From: Oceanobacillus sp. CFH 90083
GTDB lineage: Bacteria > Bacillota > Bacilli > Bacillales > Amphibacillaceae
NCBI RefSeq assembly: GCF_009389585.1
Contig: NZ_VIYG01000005.1
Span: 248,001-312,000 of the forward strand
Length of the DNA stretch: 64,000 nt
Reading direction: 5' to 3'
Positions 27,631-35,217 of the stretch are shown piece by piece. The position numbers and the translations under genes are program-made. The notes below the pieces were generated by a model, which saw nothing but the letters and a program-made list of their open reading frames with translations, had not been told where the DNA came from and did no database searches. Positions within the stretch are counted from its first letter, which is position 1, and each line of letters opens with the position of its first letter.

Positions 27631-28293
27631 TTAACTTACAATCTTTGCAATAGAGATAATATGATCAGCAGCCCCAAGCTCCTGTAATATCGGGTCTTCT
27701 ACATTCTGGTCTACTTCAATAACCATCAGCGCCTCTTTACCGACATCCTTCCGATTTACTTCCATATGACCGATATTCAATTCATATTTTGCTAAAATTC
27801 TCGTTACCGATGCAATCGCTCCCGAACGGTCATTATGCATAATTAAAATAGCCGGATGATTTCCAGATAACCGGAGTTCAAATCCGTTTAATTCTGTAAT
27901 TTCAACTTTCCCGCCGCCAATAGATATTCCCATCAGCTCCTGCCGCTCTTTGTCATCCCCGATAATCATACGGACTGTATTGGGGTGACTTACTGCAGCA
28001 CTATCCTCAATAAATTCAATCTCCAGTCCCTTTTCTTTGGCCAGTTGTAATGATTTACTGATTTGCGGATCGTTGGTTTCCATTCCTAAAAGACCACCGA
28101 CAAGCGCAAAGTCTGTTCCATGCCCGCGATAGGTTTTAGCAAACGATTCATAGAGATGAATTTTGGCCCAGGCCGGTTGTCTGCCAAACAAATTGCGTGC
28201 TGCTTTTCCAATACGGGCAGCTCCAGCTGTATGAGAGCTTGAAGGCCCTACCATAACCGGACCGATAATATCGAATACGGAATTATATTTCAT
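27631..28293 (-). CDS. sdaAB: L-serine dehydratase, beta subunit
   Basis: Regulatory/structural subunit, 220 aa. N-terminal serine dehydratase beta domain (SVFDIIGPVMVGPSSSHTAGAARIG) and a C-terminal ACT domain (HPAILIMHNDRSGAIASVTRILAKYELNI) that may sense serine. First gene of the short sdaAB-sdaAA-recG run. Confidence 0.96.
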   Translation of the reverse strand: MKYNSVFDIIGPVMVGPSSSHTAGAARIGKAARNLFGRQPAWAKIHLYESFAKTYRGHGTDFALVGGLLGMETNDPQISKSLQLAKEKGLEIEFIEDSAAVSHPNTVRMIIGDDKERQELMGISIGGGKVEITELNGFELRLSGNHPAILIMHNDRSGAIASVTRILAKYELNIGHMEVNRKDVGKEALMVIEVDQNVEDPILQELGAADHIISIAKIVS

Positions 28294-28435
28294 AGAATAA
28301 CACCGTCCTATCTTTGTTTAACCCTGCTTAATCATATTATAACAAAAATCCAGGATGCATTCACAATTTAATCCAATAAAGGCAATCATGCGTTCGATCC
28401 CTTCTCCAAAAAGCCGGTCCAATCCCTGAGTGAGA

Positions 28436-28465
28436 TTGACTTTCTCAACTTTTTTGTCTTATAAT
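28436..28465 (+). promoter_or_regulatory. sigma-A promoter of the NCS2 permease
   Basis: TTGACT, 18 nt, then a perfect TATAAT. A good match in front of the only plus-strand gene here. Confidence 0.7.
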
Positions 28466-28476
28466 ATACAATTGTG

Positions 28477-28498
28477 AATAAAGATGTGGATCTTTATT
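28477..28498 (+). promoter_or_regulatory. inverted repeat just downstream of the permease promoter
   Basis: AATAAAGAT and ATCTTTATT form a perfect 9-bp dyad around GTGG, starting 12 nt after the -10 box. It could be an operator or a 5' hairpin. It does not match the purine riboswitch core or the PurR box. Confidence 0.6.
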
Positions 28499-28534
28499 GG
28501 GCGGGAGAGGGATAACAACATACTGAGGTTCTTT

Positions 28535-29791
28535 ATGCAGCCAAAAAACGCATTCAGCAAAGACATTGTTGCTGGTATTATTGGTTACCTGACAACGGTA
28601 TATATCGTTGTTGTAAATGGAACCATTCTAAGTGAAGCAGGAATTTCATTAGAAGCCGGAATGACAGCAACTATTTTAGCCAGTTTTGCCGGAACAATGC
28701 TGATGGGATTTTTCGGAAGGCTTCCCTTGATTCTGATCCCCGGCATGGGAATCAATGCACTATTTGCTTTTTCCATTATTGGAAACAACGGCTTTAGCTT
28801 CCACGAAGGATTAGCTGTTGTCTGTTTAGCAGGATTATTATTTATGCTTACTGCCTTCACAAAACTTAGCGCTATCCTAAAAGAAGCTATCCCAGATTCA
28901 TTGAAACACGGAATAACAATCGGATTAGGATTTTTCTTAATTCTGATCGGTGTTGAGAATAGCGGTATTGTGACCAGCGGAGAACAAACAGTCATTACTA
29001 TCGGCGATTTTACTTCTCCATCTGTTATTGCCGGGTTAATTACCTTATTTATCGCTATTTACCTCTTTGTAAAAGGTGTGCCGGCTAACTTTTTAATCAC
29101 GATGATTATTGGTACTATCATTGCTATGGTATTAAAAGTTCCAACCGATGGAGCTTCATCGGTAAGCTTTCGTTTTGATGAGCTGCTGTTTATTCCTTCA
29201 TTTACAGCAATCAGCAATATAAGCTTTTGGCTATCCGTATTTACGCTAACTTTAATTTTAATTTTTGAGAACATGGGCACACTGTCCAGTCAATTAGATA
29301 TGCTTAAATCACCTGAATCCTATCAGAAGTCCTATCGGATTACTGCAACATCTTCGTTGCTTTCCGGCTTGTTTGGAACATCACCTACGATCTCAAGCGC
29401 TGAAAACGCAGCTGTAATAGCATCAGGAGGAAAAACTGGAAAAGCAGCGATTACTGCCGGGATATTATTTTTAGCCACTGTGATATTTATTCCGTGGATT
29501 TCCATTATTCCAGCGACAGCCATTAGTCCGATTCTTATAATTGTCGGCTTCTTAATGGCTCAAAATATGAAGCATTTACCATGGAATCAATTTTCTGAAT
29601 GTATTCCGGCGTTATTGATTATTGTGATGATTCCATTCACATACAGTATCGGAGATGGAATGGCATTTGGTTTTATTGCCTATCCGATTGTAAAACTGGC
29701 TCTTGGACAGAGAAAAGAAATATCCAAACCATTACTGCTCATATCTACCTTGTTTTTTATCGAATTTGTATTAAAAATTATCGGTATATGA
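28535..29791 (+). CDS. NCS2 family (AzgA-type) purine permease
   Basis: Polytopic membrane transporter, about 418 aa from ATG 28535 (MQPKNAFSKDIVAG), preceded by TGAGG. At least 11 hydrophobic segments. AzgA-like landmarks: KDIVAGIIGYLTTVYIVVVN near the start, LILIPGMGINALFAFSI (TM3 region), NSGIVTSG, LIFENMGTLSSQLDML and SSAENAAVIASGGKTG. Members import guanine/hypoxanthine or adenine; the substrate here is not decidable. It interrupts the sda-yloV series on the opposite strand. Confidence 0.85.
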   Translation: MQPKNAFSKDIVAGIIGYLTTVYIVVVNGTILSEAGISLEAGMTATILASFAGTMLMGFFGRLPLILIPGMGINALFAFSIIGNNGFSFHEGLAVVCLAGLLFMLTAFTKLSAILKEAIPDSLKHGITIGLGFFLILIGVENSGIVTSGEQTVITIGDFTSPSVIAGLITLFIAIYLFVKGVPANFLITMIIGTIIAMVLKVPTDGASSVSFRFDELLFIPSFTAISNISFWLSVFTLTLILIFENMGTLSSQLDMLKSPESYQKSYRITATSSLLSGLFGTSPTISSAENAAVIASGGKTGKAAITAGILFLATVIFIPWISIIPATAISPILIIVGFLMAQNMKHLPWNQFSECIPALLIIVMIPFTYSIGDGMAFGFIAYPIVKLALGQRKEISKPLLLISTLFFIEFVLKIIGI

Positions 29792-29798
29792 AAAAGCG

Positions 29799-29837
29799 CA
29801 AAGCCCGGCTTGATTTATATAATCAAACCGGGCTTTG
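29799..29837. terminator. terminator between the permease and fakA (both directions)
   Basis: CAAAGCCCGG and CCGGGCTTTG form a 10-bp stem, extended by TTGAT/ATCAA. On the minus strand it is followed by CGCTTTTTC; on the plus strand the tail is weak. Confidence 0.8.
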
Positions 29838-29905
29838 TATGCAGTAAAATATAGAAAGGTTTCAAAGAACCATTTCATCCCTTACCTTCATTTTTTGTCC
29901 TGCTC

Positions 29906-31564
29906 TTATTCGACGGAGAAGATATAAGAATAAATTGGCTGTTCTCCCCGATGAACTTCTACTTCTATTTCATCGTATTTCTCTTCTACATAAGATTCCA
30001 GCGCTTCTACTTCTTCATCTGTTACATCTTCGCCTGAAAGAATCGTTACTATCTCACTATCATCAGAAATCATTTTATCAATAAGATCCTGGGCTGTTTG
30101 TTGTTTTTCCTTATGCGTTGTTACAATCTTCCCTTCATCTATCCCCATGAAATGTCCTTTTGCAATATCGATTCCATCAATTTGTGTATCTCTTACCGCG
30201 TACGTAATTTGTCCACTCCGTACCTGCTTCCCTGCTTCTTCCATAGCAGCTTTATTCTCATCTAAGGATGCTTCCGGATGGAAAGCCAGCATAGCACTAA
30301 TTCCTTGAGGGATTGTTCTTGTCGGTACTACTCTAACATGGTCACCGGCTAATTCTGCTGCCTGTTCGGCAGCCATTTGAATATTTTTATTATTAGGAAG
30401 GATAATAATATTGTCTGCATTGGCTTTTTCAATGGCATCAGTAATGTCTTGTGTACTTGGGTTCATGGTCTGTCCACCTTCAACAACCACTGCAACACCA
30501 AGGTTTTCAAATAGTTCCTTTAGTCCATTCCCCATAGCTACAGTAACCATTCCGTAAGCTGATTTTTCATTTGGTGCTTCTTTTTTATCTCCAACAAGCG
30601 CTGTATGCTGCTCACGCATATTTTCGATTTTCAAGTTAATCAAGCTGCCATATTGCTGTGCTAAATTTAAGCATGTACCAGGAGATTCAGCATGTACATG
30701 AACCTTTACAATTTCTTCGTCAGCAACAACAAGCAAAGAGTCTCCCCATTCACTTAATTCATTCCGGAAAGTTATTTCATCGAAAGGATGCTCTTTTAAC
30801 TTTTCGTCCTCCAATTTCACCATAAACTCGGTACAGTATCCGTATATAATGTCCTCTGTATTCATGAAATCCTGTGTTACTTTATGATGTTCTGCATTAA
30901 CCATCTGTTCCATTTTATTATCTGTATCGGATTCTTCCGGCAGCTCCTCTCCTTTTAAAGCCGCTAAAAATCCTTCGTAAATAGTCACTAAGCCTTGTCC
31001 GCCAGAATCAACTACACCTACTTCTTTAAGAACAGGTAATAAATCAGGCGTACGCTTTAGCGATGCTTTTGCTTCTATTAATATTTCTTCCATAAACGCA
31101 ATGATATCTAAATCATTACCTGCAATTTCCACTGCTTTATTTCCGGCATCTTTTGCAACCGTAAGAATGGTTCCTTCTACAGGCTTCATCACTGCCTTAT
31201 AGGCTGCCTGGACAGCACCTTCAAAAGCCCCGGCAAAATCTTTTACATCCAGCGCCTCTTTTCCTTCACATGCTTTCGCAAAACCGCGGAAAATTTGTGA
31301 TAAAATAACACCGGAATTTCCTCTGGCTCCCATTAATAATCCTTTTGCAAATGCATTTGTTACTTCATATACTTGATCTGTATCTAACTTCTTCACTTCA
31401 TTTGCCCCTGAAGTAATTGTTAAATTCATATTGGTTCCAGTATCCCCGTCAGGAACAGGGAAAACATTTAACGCGTCAATTTTTTGCGCATTATTTGAAA
31501 GATGGTAAGCACCGGTCAGCACCATCTGTGATAATAACGCTGCATCAATTTTTTCAACGATCAC
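29906..31564 (-). CDS. fakA: fatty acid kinase subunit FakA (YloV, DAK2 domain)
   Basis: ATP-binding subunit of fatty acid kinase, which works with a FakB carrier to phosphorylate exogenous fatty acids. About 552 aa. GTG start at 31564 (VIVEKIDAALLSQM) with GGAGG 7 nt upstream; 14 more upstream codons would overlap the yloU end. N-terminal DAK2 kinase domain with FPVPDGDTGTNM and GARGNSGVILSQI; a central domain with HVHAESPG; a C-terminal DegV-like/kinase accessory region with LPNNKNIQMAAEQA. It follows yloU directly. Confidence 0.95.
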   Translation of the reverse strand: MIVEKIDAALLSQMVLTGAYHLSNNAQKIDALNVFPVPDGDTGTNMNLTITSGANEVKKLDTDQVYEVTNAFAKGLLMGARGNSGVILSQIFRGFAKACEGKEALDVKDFAGAFEGAVQAAYKAVMKPVEGTILTVAKDAGNKAVEIAGNDLDIIAFMEEILIEAKASLKRTPDLLPVLKEVGVVDSGGQGLVTIYEGFLAALKGEELPEESDTDNKMEQMVNAEHHKVTQDFMNTEDIIYGYCTEFMVKLEDEKLKEHPFDEITFRNELSEWGDSLLVVADEEIVKVHVHAESPGTCLNLAQQYGSLINLKIENMREQHTALVGDKKEAPNEKSAYGMVTVAMGNGLKELFENLGVAVVVEGGQTMNPSTQDITDAIEKANADNIIILPNNKNIQMAAEQAAELAGDHVRVVPTRTIPQGISAMLAFHPEASLDENKAAMEEAGKQVRSGQITYAVRDTQIDGIDIAKGHFMGIDEGKIVTTHKEKQQTAQDLIDKMISDDSEIVTILSGEDVTDEEVEALESYVEEKYDEIEVEVHRGEQPIYSYIFSVE

Positions 31565-31583
31565 ATCTTCTCCTCCTTCTGCT

Positions 31584-31946
31584 TTATTCTTTTTCCACCC
31601 GGACACCTTGAATATATATATTTACCGAATCAATATCTAAACCTAAAGATTGACTAAGTGTATATTTCACCTGTGATTGTACATTATGTGCCACTTCAGA
31701 AATTTTTGTACCGTAGCTTACAATAATATACAAATCAATATGCAGCTTCCCGTCCTCTTGACGGACGACAATTCCTTTAGAATAATTTTCTTTTCCCAGT
31801 ATCTCTGCAATATTATCTTTAATCTGGCTTTTAGAAGCCATTCCTACAATTCCATAGCACTCAACAGCTGTTCCTCCGGCTATTGTTGCTATAACATCAG
31901 TTGTTATCGTAACGAGTCCATCGTTTGTATGTAACTCTATTGACAT
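31584..31946 (-). CDS. yloU: Asp23/Gls24 family protein (YloU)
   Basis: 120-aa cytosolic protein of the alkaline-shock Asp23 family, conserved next to fakA. Visible core: GLVTITTDVIATIAGGTAVECYGIVGM, then HIDLYIIVSYGTKISEVAHNVQ and VNIYIQGVRV. Its exact function is unknown; the pairing with fakA suggests a membrane-lipid or envelope role. Confidence 0.92.
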   Translation of the reverse strand: MSIELHTNDGLVTITTDVIATIAGGTAVECYGIVGMASKSQIKDNIAEILGKENYSKGIVVRQEDGKLHIDLYIIVSYGTKISEVAHNVQSQVKYTLSQSLGLDIDSVNIYIQGVRVEKE

Positions 31947-32046
31947 AACTGCAGCTCCTTTTATTACAAAATATAATTCATTGAATCATGCCAGGCTTCT
32001 CTTTTAAGTTTTTACACCTTATAGCTTTCATCCATACATGCTTAAG

Positions 32047-32075
32047 ATTATACTATACGCCCTGCTATTTTAAAA
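32047..32075 (-). promoter_or_regulatory. weak promoter candidate of yloU-fakA
   Basis: On the minus strand a perfect TATAAT with a poor -35 (TTTTAA) at 17-nt spacing. Placed about 100 nt upstream of yloU. Confidence 0.35.
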
Positions 32076-32274
32076 GCGGGCCTGTGCGAATTAGAAAACC
32101 TGACCTTCCAACAGCTTCCACTAATTTTATCTATATAAATCAAAAAAATAAATTACACTTTCTTGTTTATCTTAGTAAAAATGAGTAAATTATGCTTATA
32201 TACTATAACTAGCGACATTTGGGGCGGAACGGGTAATCAAGCTCTTCGGCAGGGCGAGTAATCACAGTCCCAGT

Positions 32275-32327
32275 CCCGGAAGAAAAGCACGGAGACTCCC
32301 ATGGGAAAGTGCATTGTTTTTCTGGAG
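32275..32327. repeat. dispersed hairpin repeat, family 1, copy B
   Basis: Inverted copy of the element at 12902-12955, with loop GACTCCCATGGGAAAG and arms around GAAAAGCAC and TTTTTCTGGAG. Flanking GGGCGAGTAATCAC and a degenerate complement about 80 nt away extend the dyad to about 32254-32352. Confidence 0.85.
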
Positions 32328-32508
32328 TTGCAATCACTCACCCCATGAAACCAGTTGGATCGGTAGTTTGAAAGCTTTATTTCAATTTATTATAAGAAAA
32401 ACTCCATTATTACAATGGATGATTTTCATTTATCTGTCAAGCAATTTTTCTTTAAAGAATAAAAAGATTCAATTGCAATATCGGGTGACTTATGATAAAT
32501 TAAGTTAG

Positions 32509-32517
32509 TGGTATACT
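32509..32517 (+). promoter_or_regulatory. extended -10 promoter of rpmB
   Basis: TGGTATACT is an extended -10 element. A weak -35 (TTATGA) lies 16 nt upstream. Confidence 0.5.
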
Positions 32518-32544
32518 GATTTTGGAATGTAAGGAGGGAATGAC

Positions 32545-32733
32545 ATGGCTAGAAAATGTGTTGTAACTGGACGCCAAACACGTAGTGGTAACCTACGTTC
32601 TCACGCTATGAATTCCAACAAGCGTAATTGGAAAGCAAATGTACAAAAAGTACGTATCATGGTAGATGGAAAACCGAAGAAAGTATATGTATCTGCTCGT
32701 GCATTAAAATCAGGCAAAGTAGAACGTGTATAA
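32545..32733 (+). CDS. rpmB: 50S ribosomal protein L28
   Basis: 62-aa ribosomal protein. [23 protein letters not shown] is the usual start; the TRRAWKAN-like segment reads [20 protein letters not shown] precedes ATG 32545. Monocistronic, between a promoter and a strong terminator. The zinc-binding cysteine pairs of some L28 types are not present; only Cys5 is seen. Confidence 0.98.
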   Translation: MARKCVVTGRQTRSGNLRSHAMNSNKRNWKANVQKVRIMVDGKPKKVYVSARALKSGKVERV

Positions 32734-32761
32734 TATACGAAAATATGTGCATACGCCTTAA

Positions 32762-32789
32762 AAACACCATGATTACATGGTGTTTTTTT
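32762..32789 (+). terminator. intrinsic terminator after rpmB
   Basis: AACACCATG and CATGGTGTT pair around a 4-nt loop, followed by T7. Confidence 0.95.
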
Positions 32790-32863
32790 GTTGTAAATAA
32801 AGTGAAATTTTACGGGCTTTTTTCTAAAAAAAGAAAGGAAGCTTAACATTCAACATCTATCCT

Positions 32864-32901
32864 AAAAAACGAGCCTTTGCCATCTGTGACAAAAGCTCGT
32901 T
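32864..32901 (-). terminator. intrinsic terminator after spoVM
   Basis: On the minus strand AACGAGC and GCTCGTT pair, with TTTTG/CAAAG extending the stem, followed by TTTTTT. It overlaps the last nt upstream of the spoVM stop by none. Confidence 0.85.
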
Positions 32902-32906
32902 CACTA

Positions 32907-32990
32907 TTACTTTTCTTTTTTAAATACGCCAATAATCACTTTCACAAATCCGCCTACAAACTTAGGAAGCTTAATCGTATAGAATTTCAT
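32907..32990 (-). CDS. spoVM: stage V sporulation protein M
   Basis: 27-codon gene for the amphipathic peptide that marks the convex forespore membrane and anchors SpoIVA for coat assembly. It reads MKFYTIKLPKFVGGFVKVII and ends GVFKKEK. The N-terminal MKFYTIKLPKF and the conserved Pro9 match the B. subtilis peptide (26 aa). GGGAGGG precedes ATG 32990. It lies between rpmB and thiN as in B. subtilis, on the minus strand. Expression is expected from a mother-cell sigma-E promoter, which I could not place. It supports endospore formation. Confidence 0.95.
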   Translation of the reverse strand: MKFYTIKLPKFVGGFVKVIIGVFKKEK

Positions 32991-33032
32991 TTATAAAGGC
33001 CCTCCCTGTTTAACCATCCTATTTGCTCCTAG

Positions 33033-33680
33033 TTAAACTGCATCAAAACTCTTTACTAGTATTAGTATGCCTTTATGGAAAGAAAAAGTACCTTTTTTTT
33101 GACTAAGCTCATTAGATATGCATAAAGAAGTTCCCCAATGTATCGTTTCATTTTCTAAAGGGTATAAAAATCCTGTTAATGTTATGGGGCTAACTTCAGG
33201 CGTAAATGCTAAAAAGGAAATATAAGAATACCCTTCCGGCTCAACAGAATAGCTTCCTGGTGCAAACATTTCTACCTGATTGCTTTTATCAATAATTACA
33301 GCACGCTTTCCCTGCTTTAATAAAGGATAAAGCAATTGTATATTCATTAATGCATGGTCCAGCCTGCCTCCCGTTACACCAAAAAGGAAAAATTGCCTTG
33401 CTTTCTTCTCGATTCCCATATCCAAAGCAATCTCTAAATCTGTCTGATCCTTCATCACTGGATATGTAACAAAAAGCTTTGCATGCTTTTCGATCACAGC
33501 ATACTCCCGTTCAGAGACAGAATCAAAATCTCCGAGTGCGATATCAATTGATATTCCTTGTTCTGCTAAATACAATGCCCCGCGGTCAGCACCAATCCAA
33601 AAATCAATTTTCCCCTGATAGTTTACAAGATTGGGTAATTGCTCTTTAGGGCCATTACCGACAATACCAACACAATTCAT
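33033..33680 (-). CDS. thiN: thiamine pyrophosphokinase
   Basis: Converts thiamine to thiamine diphosphate. 215 aa. The catalytic domain carries GADRGALYLAEQG, ALGDFDSV, YPVMKDQTDLEIALD and GVTGGRLDHALMN; the C-terminal thiamine-binding half carries SYISFLAFTPEV. It begins at the rpe stop (1-nt overlap). Confidence 0.95.
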   Translation of the reverse strand: MNCVGIVGNGPKEQLPNLVNYQGKIDFWIGADRGALYLAEQGISIDIALGDFDSVSEREYAVIEKHAKLFVTYPVMKDQTDLEIALDMGIEKKARQFFLFGVTGGRLDHALMNIQLLYPLLKQGKRAVIIDKSNQVEMFAPGSYSVEPEGYSYISFLAFTPEVSPITLTGFLYPLENETIHWGTSLCISNELSQKKGTFSFHKGILILVKSFDAV

Positions 33681-34339
33681 TATTTCTCTGCACTCTTGCG
33701 AATCAAATCGATTGCTTTTTTCCGATCACTTTGATTAAAAATAGCACTTCCGGCAACGAGTACATCTGCACCATTTGCAGTACAAACAGCTGCTGTTTCC
33801 TCGTTTACACCACCATCAATTTCTATTTCAAAGCTTAAGCCCATTTCATCCCGCCATGCTGCGATTTGAGCAATCTTAGGAACCACTTCTTTAATAAAAG
33901 ACTGTCCTCCAAAGCCTGGATTTACTGTCATTAATAAAACAAGGTCCACCTCTGTTAAAACAGGCTTAATTGCTTCTGCCGGCGTTCCCGGATTAATCAC
34001 AACACCCGGCTTTACGCCATGAGAACGAATTAATTGCAGTGTACGATGCAGATGTACACATGCTTCCTGATGCACAGTGATGATAGAAGCACTTTTAGCA
34101 AATTGCGGTATATATACATCCGGGTTTTCTATCATTAAATGCACATCGAGCGGCAAATTTGTAATTGGTTTAATCGCATCTCCTATTAAGGGACCAATGG
34201 TAATGTTTGGAACAAAATGTCCATCCATCACATCTACATGGACATAATCTGCTCCAGCTTTTTCCACTTCTTTAATTTCTTCTCCCAGCTTGGCAAAATC
34301 TGCCGATAAAATAGAAGGTGCTATCTTTGTCATCATCAA
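33680..34339 (-). CDS. rpe: ribulose-phosphate 3-epimerase
   Basis: Pentose-phosphate TIM-barrel enzyme, 219 aa. APSILSADFAKLGEE, VDVMDGHFVPNITIG, LMTVNPGFGGQSF and EIDGGVNEET hold the metal and phosphate ligands. It overlaps rsgA by 4 nt at its start and thiN at its end. Confidence 0.97.
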   Translation of the reverse strand: MMMTKIAPSILSADFAKLGEEIKEVEKAGADYVHVDVMDGHFVPNITIGPLIGDAIKPITNLPLDVHLMIENPDVYIPQFAKSASIITVHQEACVHLHRTLQLIRSHGVKPGVVINPGTPAEAIKPVLTEVDLVLLMTVNPGFGGQSFIKEVVPKIAQIAAWRDEMGLSFEIEIDGGVNEETAAVCTANGADVLVAGSAIFNQSDRKKAIDLIRKSAEK

Positions 34340-35217
34340 TACCTCGGCTTTCTCATTTTGATTTCTTCTAAAAATCGTAAATAATGCTGATATCTGAATT
34401 CAGCTATCAATCCATTATTCACTGCTGTTTTCACAGCACATTTAGGCTCTTTATCATGTAAACAGCCCCGAAATTTGCAATCTGGCATGTGACGTCTGAT
34501 TTCTGGAAAACAGACACCTAAATCCTCTGGCTCCAAATCTGAAAACTCTAACACACTGAATCCTGGCGTGTCAGCCACCAGACCTTCCCCAATCGGCAGG
34601 AGTTCGACATGTCTTGTGGTATGCTTGCCCCGCCCCAAGCTTTTTGAAATCTCTGCGGTTTCTAAAAAGAGATTAGGGTCAAGCATATTTAATAAAGACG
34701 ATTTGCCGACCCCGGACTGACCTGCAAAAACAGAAACCTTATCTTTAAAATAAGGCATGACATCTGAATTTCTCTGGGGCTCTTCGGATGATAACAGCTT
34801 CACTTCATAGCCGATACTCTGATAGGCTGCTTGATATTCCTTCACTCTTTCTATCTCTTCCTGCGTTGCTAAATCCATCTTTGTGATAAAAATCAAAGGC
34901 TGAATATGCTTAGACTCGATCAGGACAAGGAATCGATCAAGCAAGAGCGGATGGAAGTCCGGAGAAGTAGCTGCATTAACGATACATACCTGGTCAATAT
35001 TGGCAATAGGAGGCCGAATAAGCTCATTCGACCTGTCCTTTACTTTCATAATATAGCCTTCATCCTCATTTCGGACTTCAAATTCAACATAATCGCCAAC
35101 TAAAGGGGTAATTTTTTTATTTCGAAATACACCTCTGCCTCTGCAAGCATAAACTCCTTCATTTGACTGTACATAGTAGAAGCCGCTTAATGCTTTAATA
35201 ATTCTGCCTACTGCCAT
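34336..35217 (-). CDS. rsgA: ribosome small subunit GTPase RsgA (YloQ/CpgA)
   Basis: Circularly permuted GTPase for 30S maturation. 293 aa. An N-terminal OB fold; G4 ITKMDLAT, G1 GQSGVGKSSLLNML, G3 DTPGFS; a C-terminal zinc finger with CFPEIRRHMPDCKFRGCLHDKEPKCAV (Cys and His ligands in place). It directly follows prkC and overlaps rpe, so it is co-expressed with the kinase-phosphatase pair; RsgA is a reported PrkC target in Bacillus. Confidence 0.96.
   Translation of the reverse strand: MAVGRIIKALSGFYYVQSNEGVYACRGRGVFRNKKITPLVGDYVEFEVRNEDEGYIMKVKDRSNELIRPPIANIDQVCIVNAATSPDFHPLLLDRFLVLIESKHIQPLIFITKMDLATQEEIERVKEYQAAYQSIGYEVKLLSSEEPQRNSDVMPYFKDKVSVFAGQSGVGKSSLLNMLDPNLFLETAEISKSLGRGKHTTRHVELLPIGEGLVADTPGFSVLEFSDLEPEDLGVCFPEIRRHMPDCKFRGCLHDKEPKCAVKTAVNNGLIAEFRYQHYLRFLEEIKMRKPRY

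Larger units (their letters stand above)
31947..32544. other. yloU-rpmB divergent intergenic region
   Basis: 598 nt without a gene. It holds the candidate yloU promoter, an AT-rich central stretch, the family-1 hairpin repeat and the rpmB promoter. No tRNA or riboswitch was recognised. Confidence 0.7.

Noticed and set aside
28300-28535. purine riboswitch in front of the permease
   Set aside because: The conserved loop and three-stem core could not be found; only a dyad was present.
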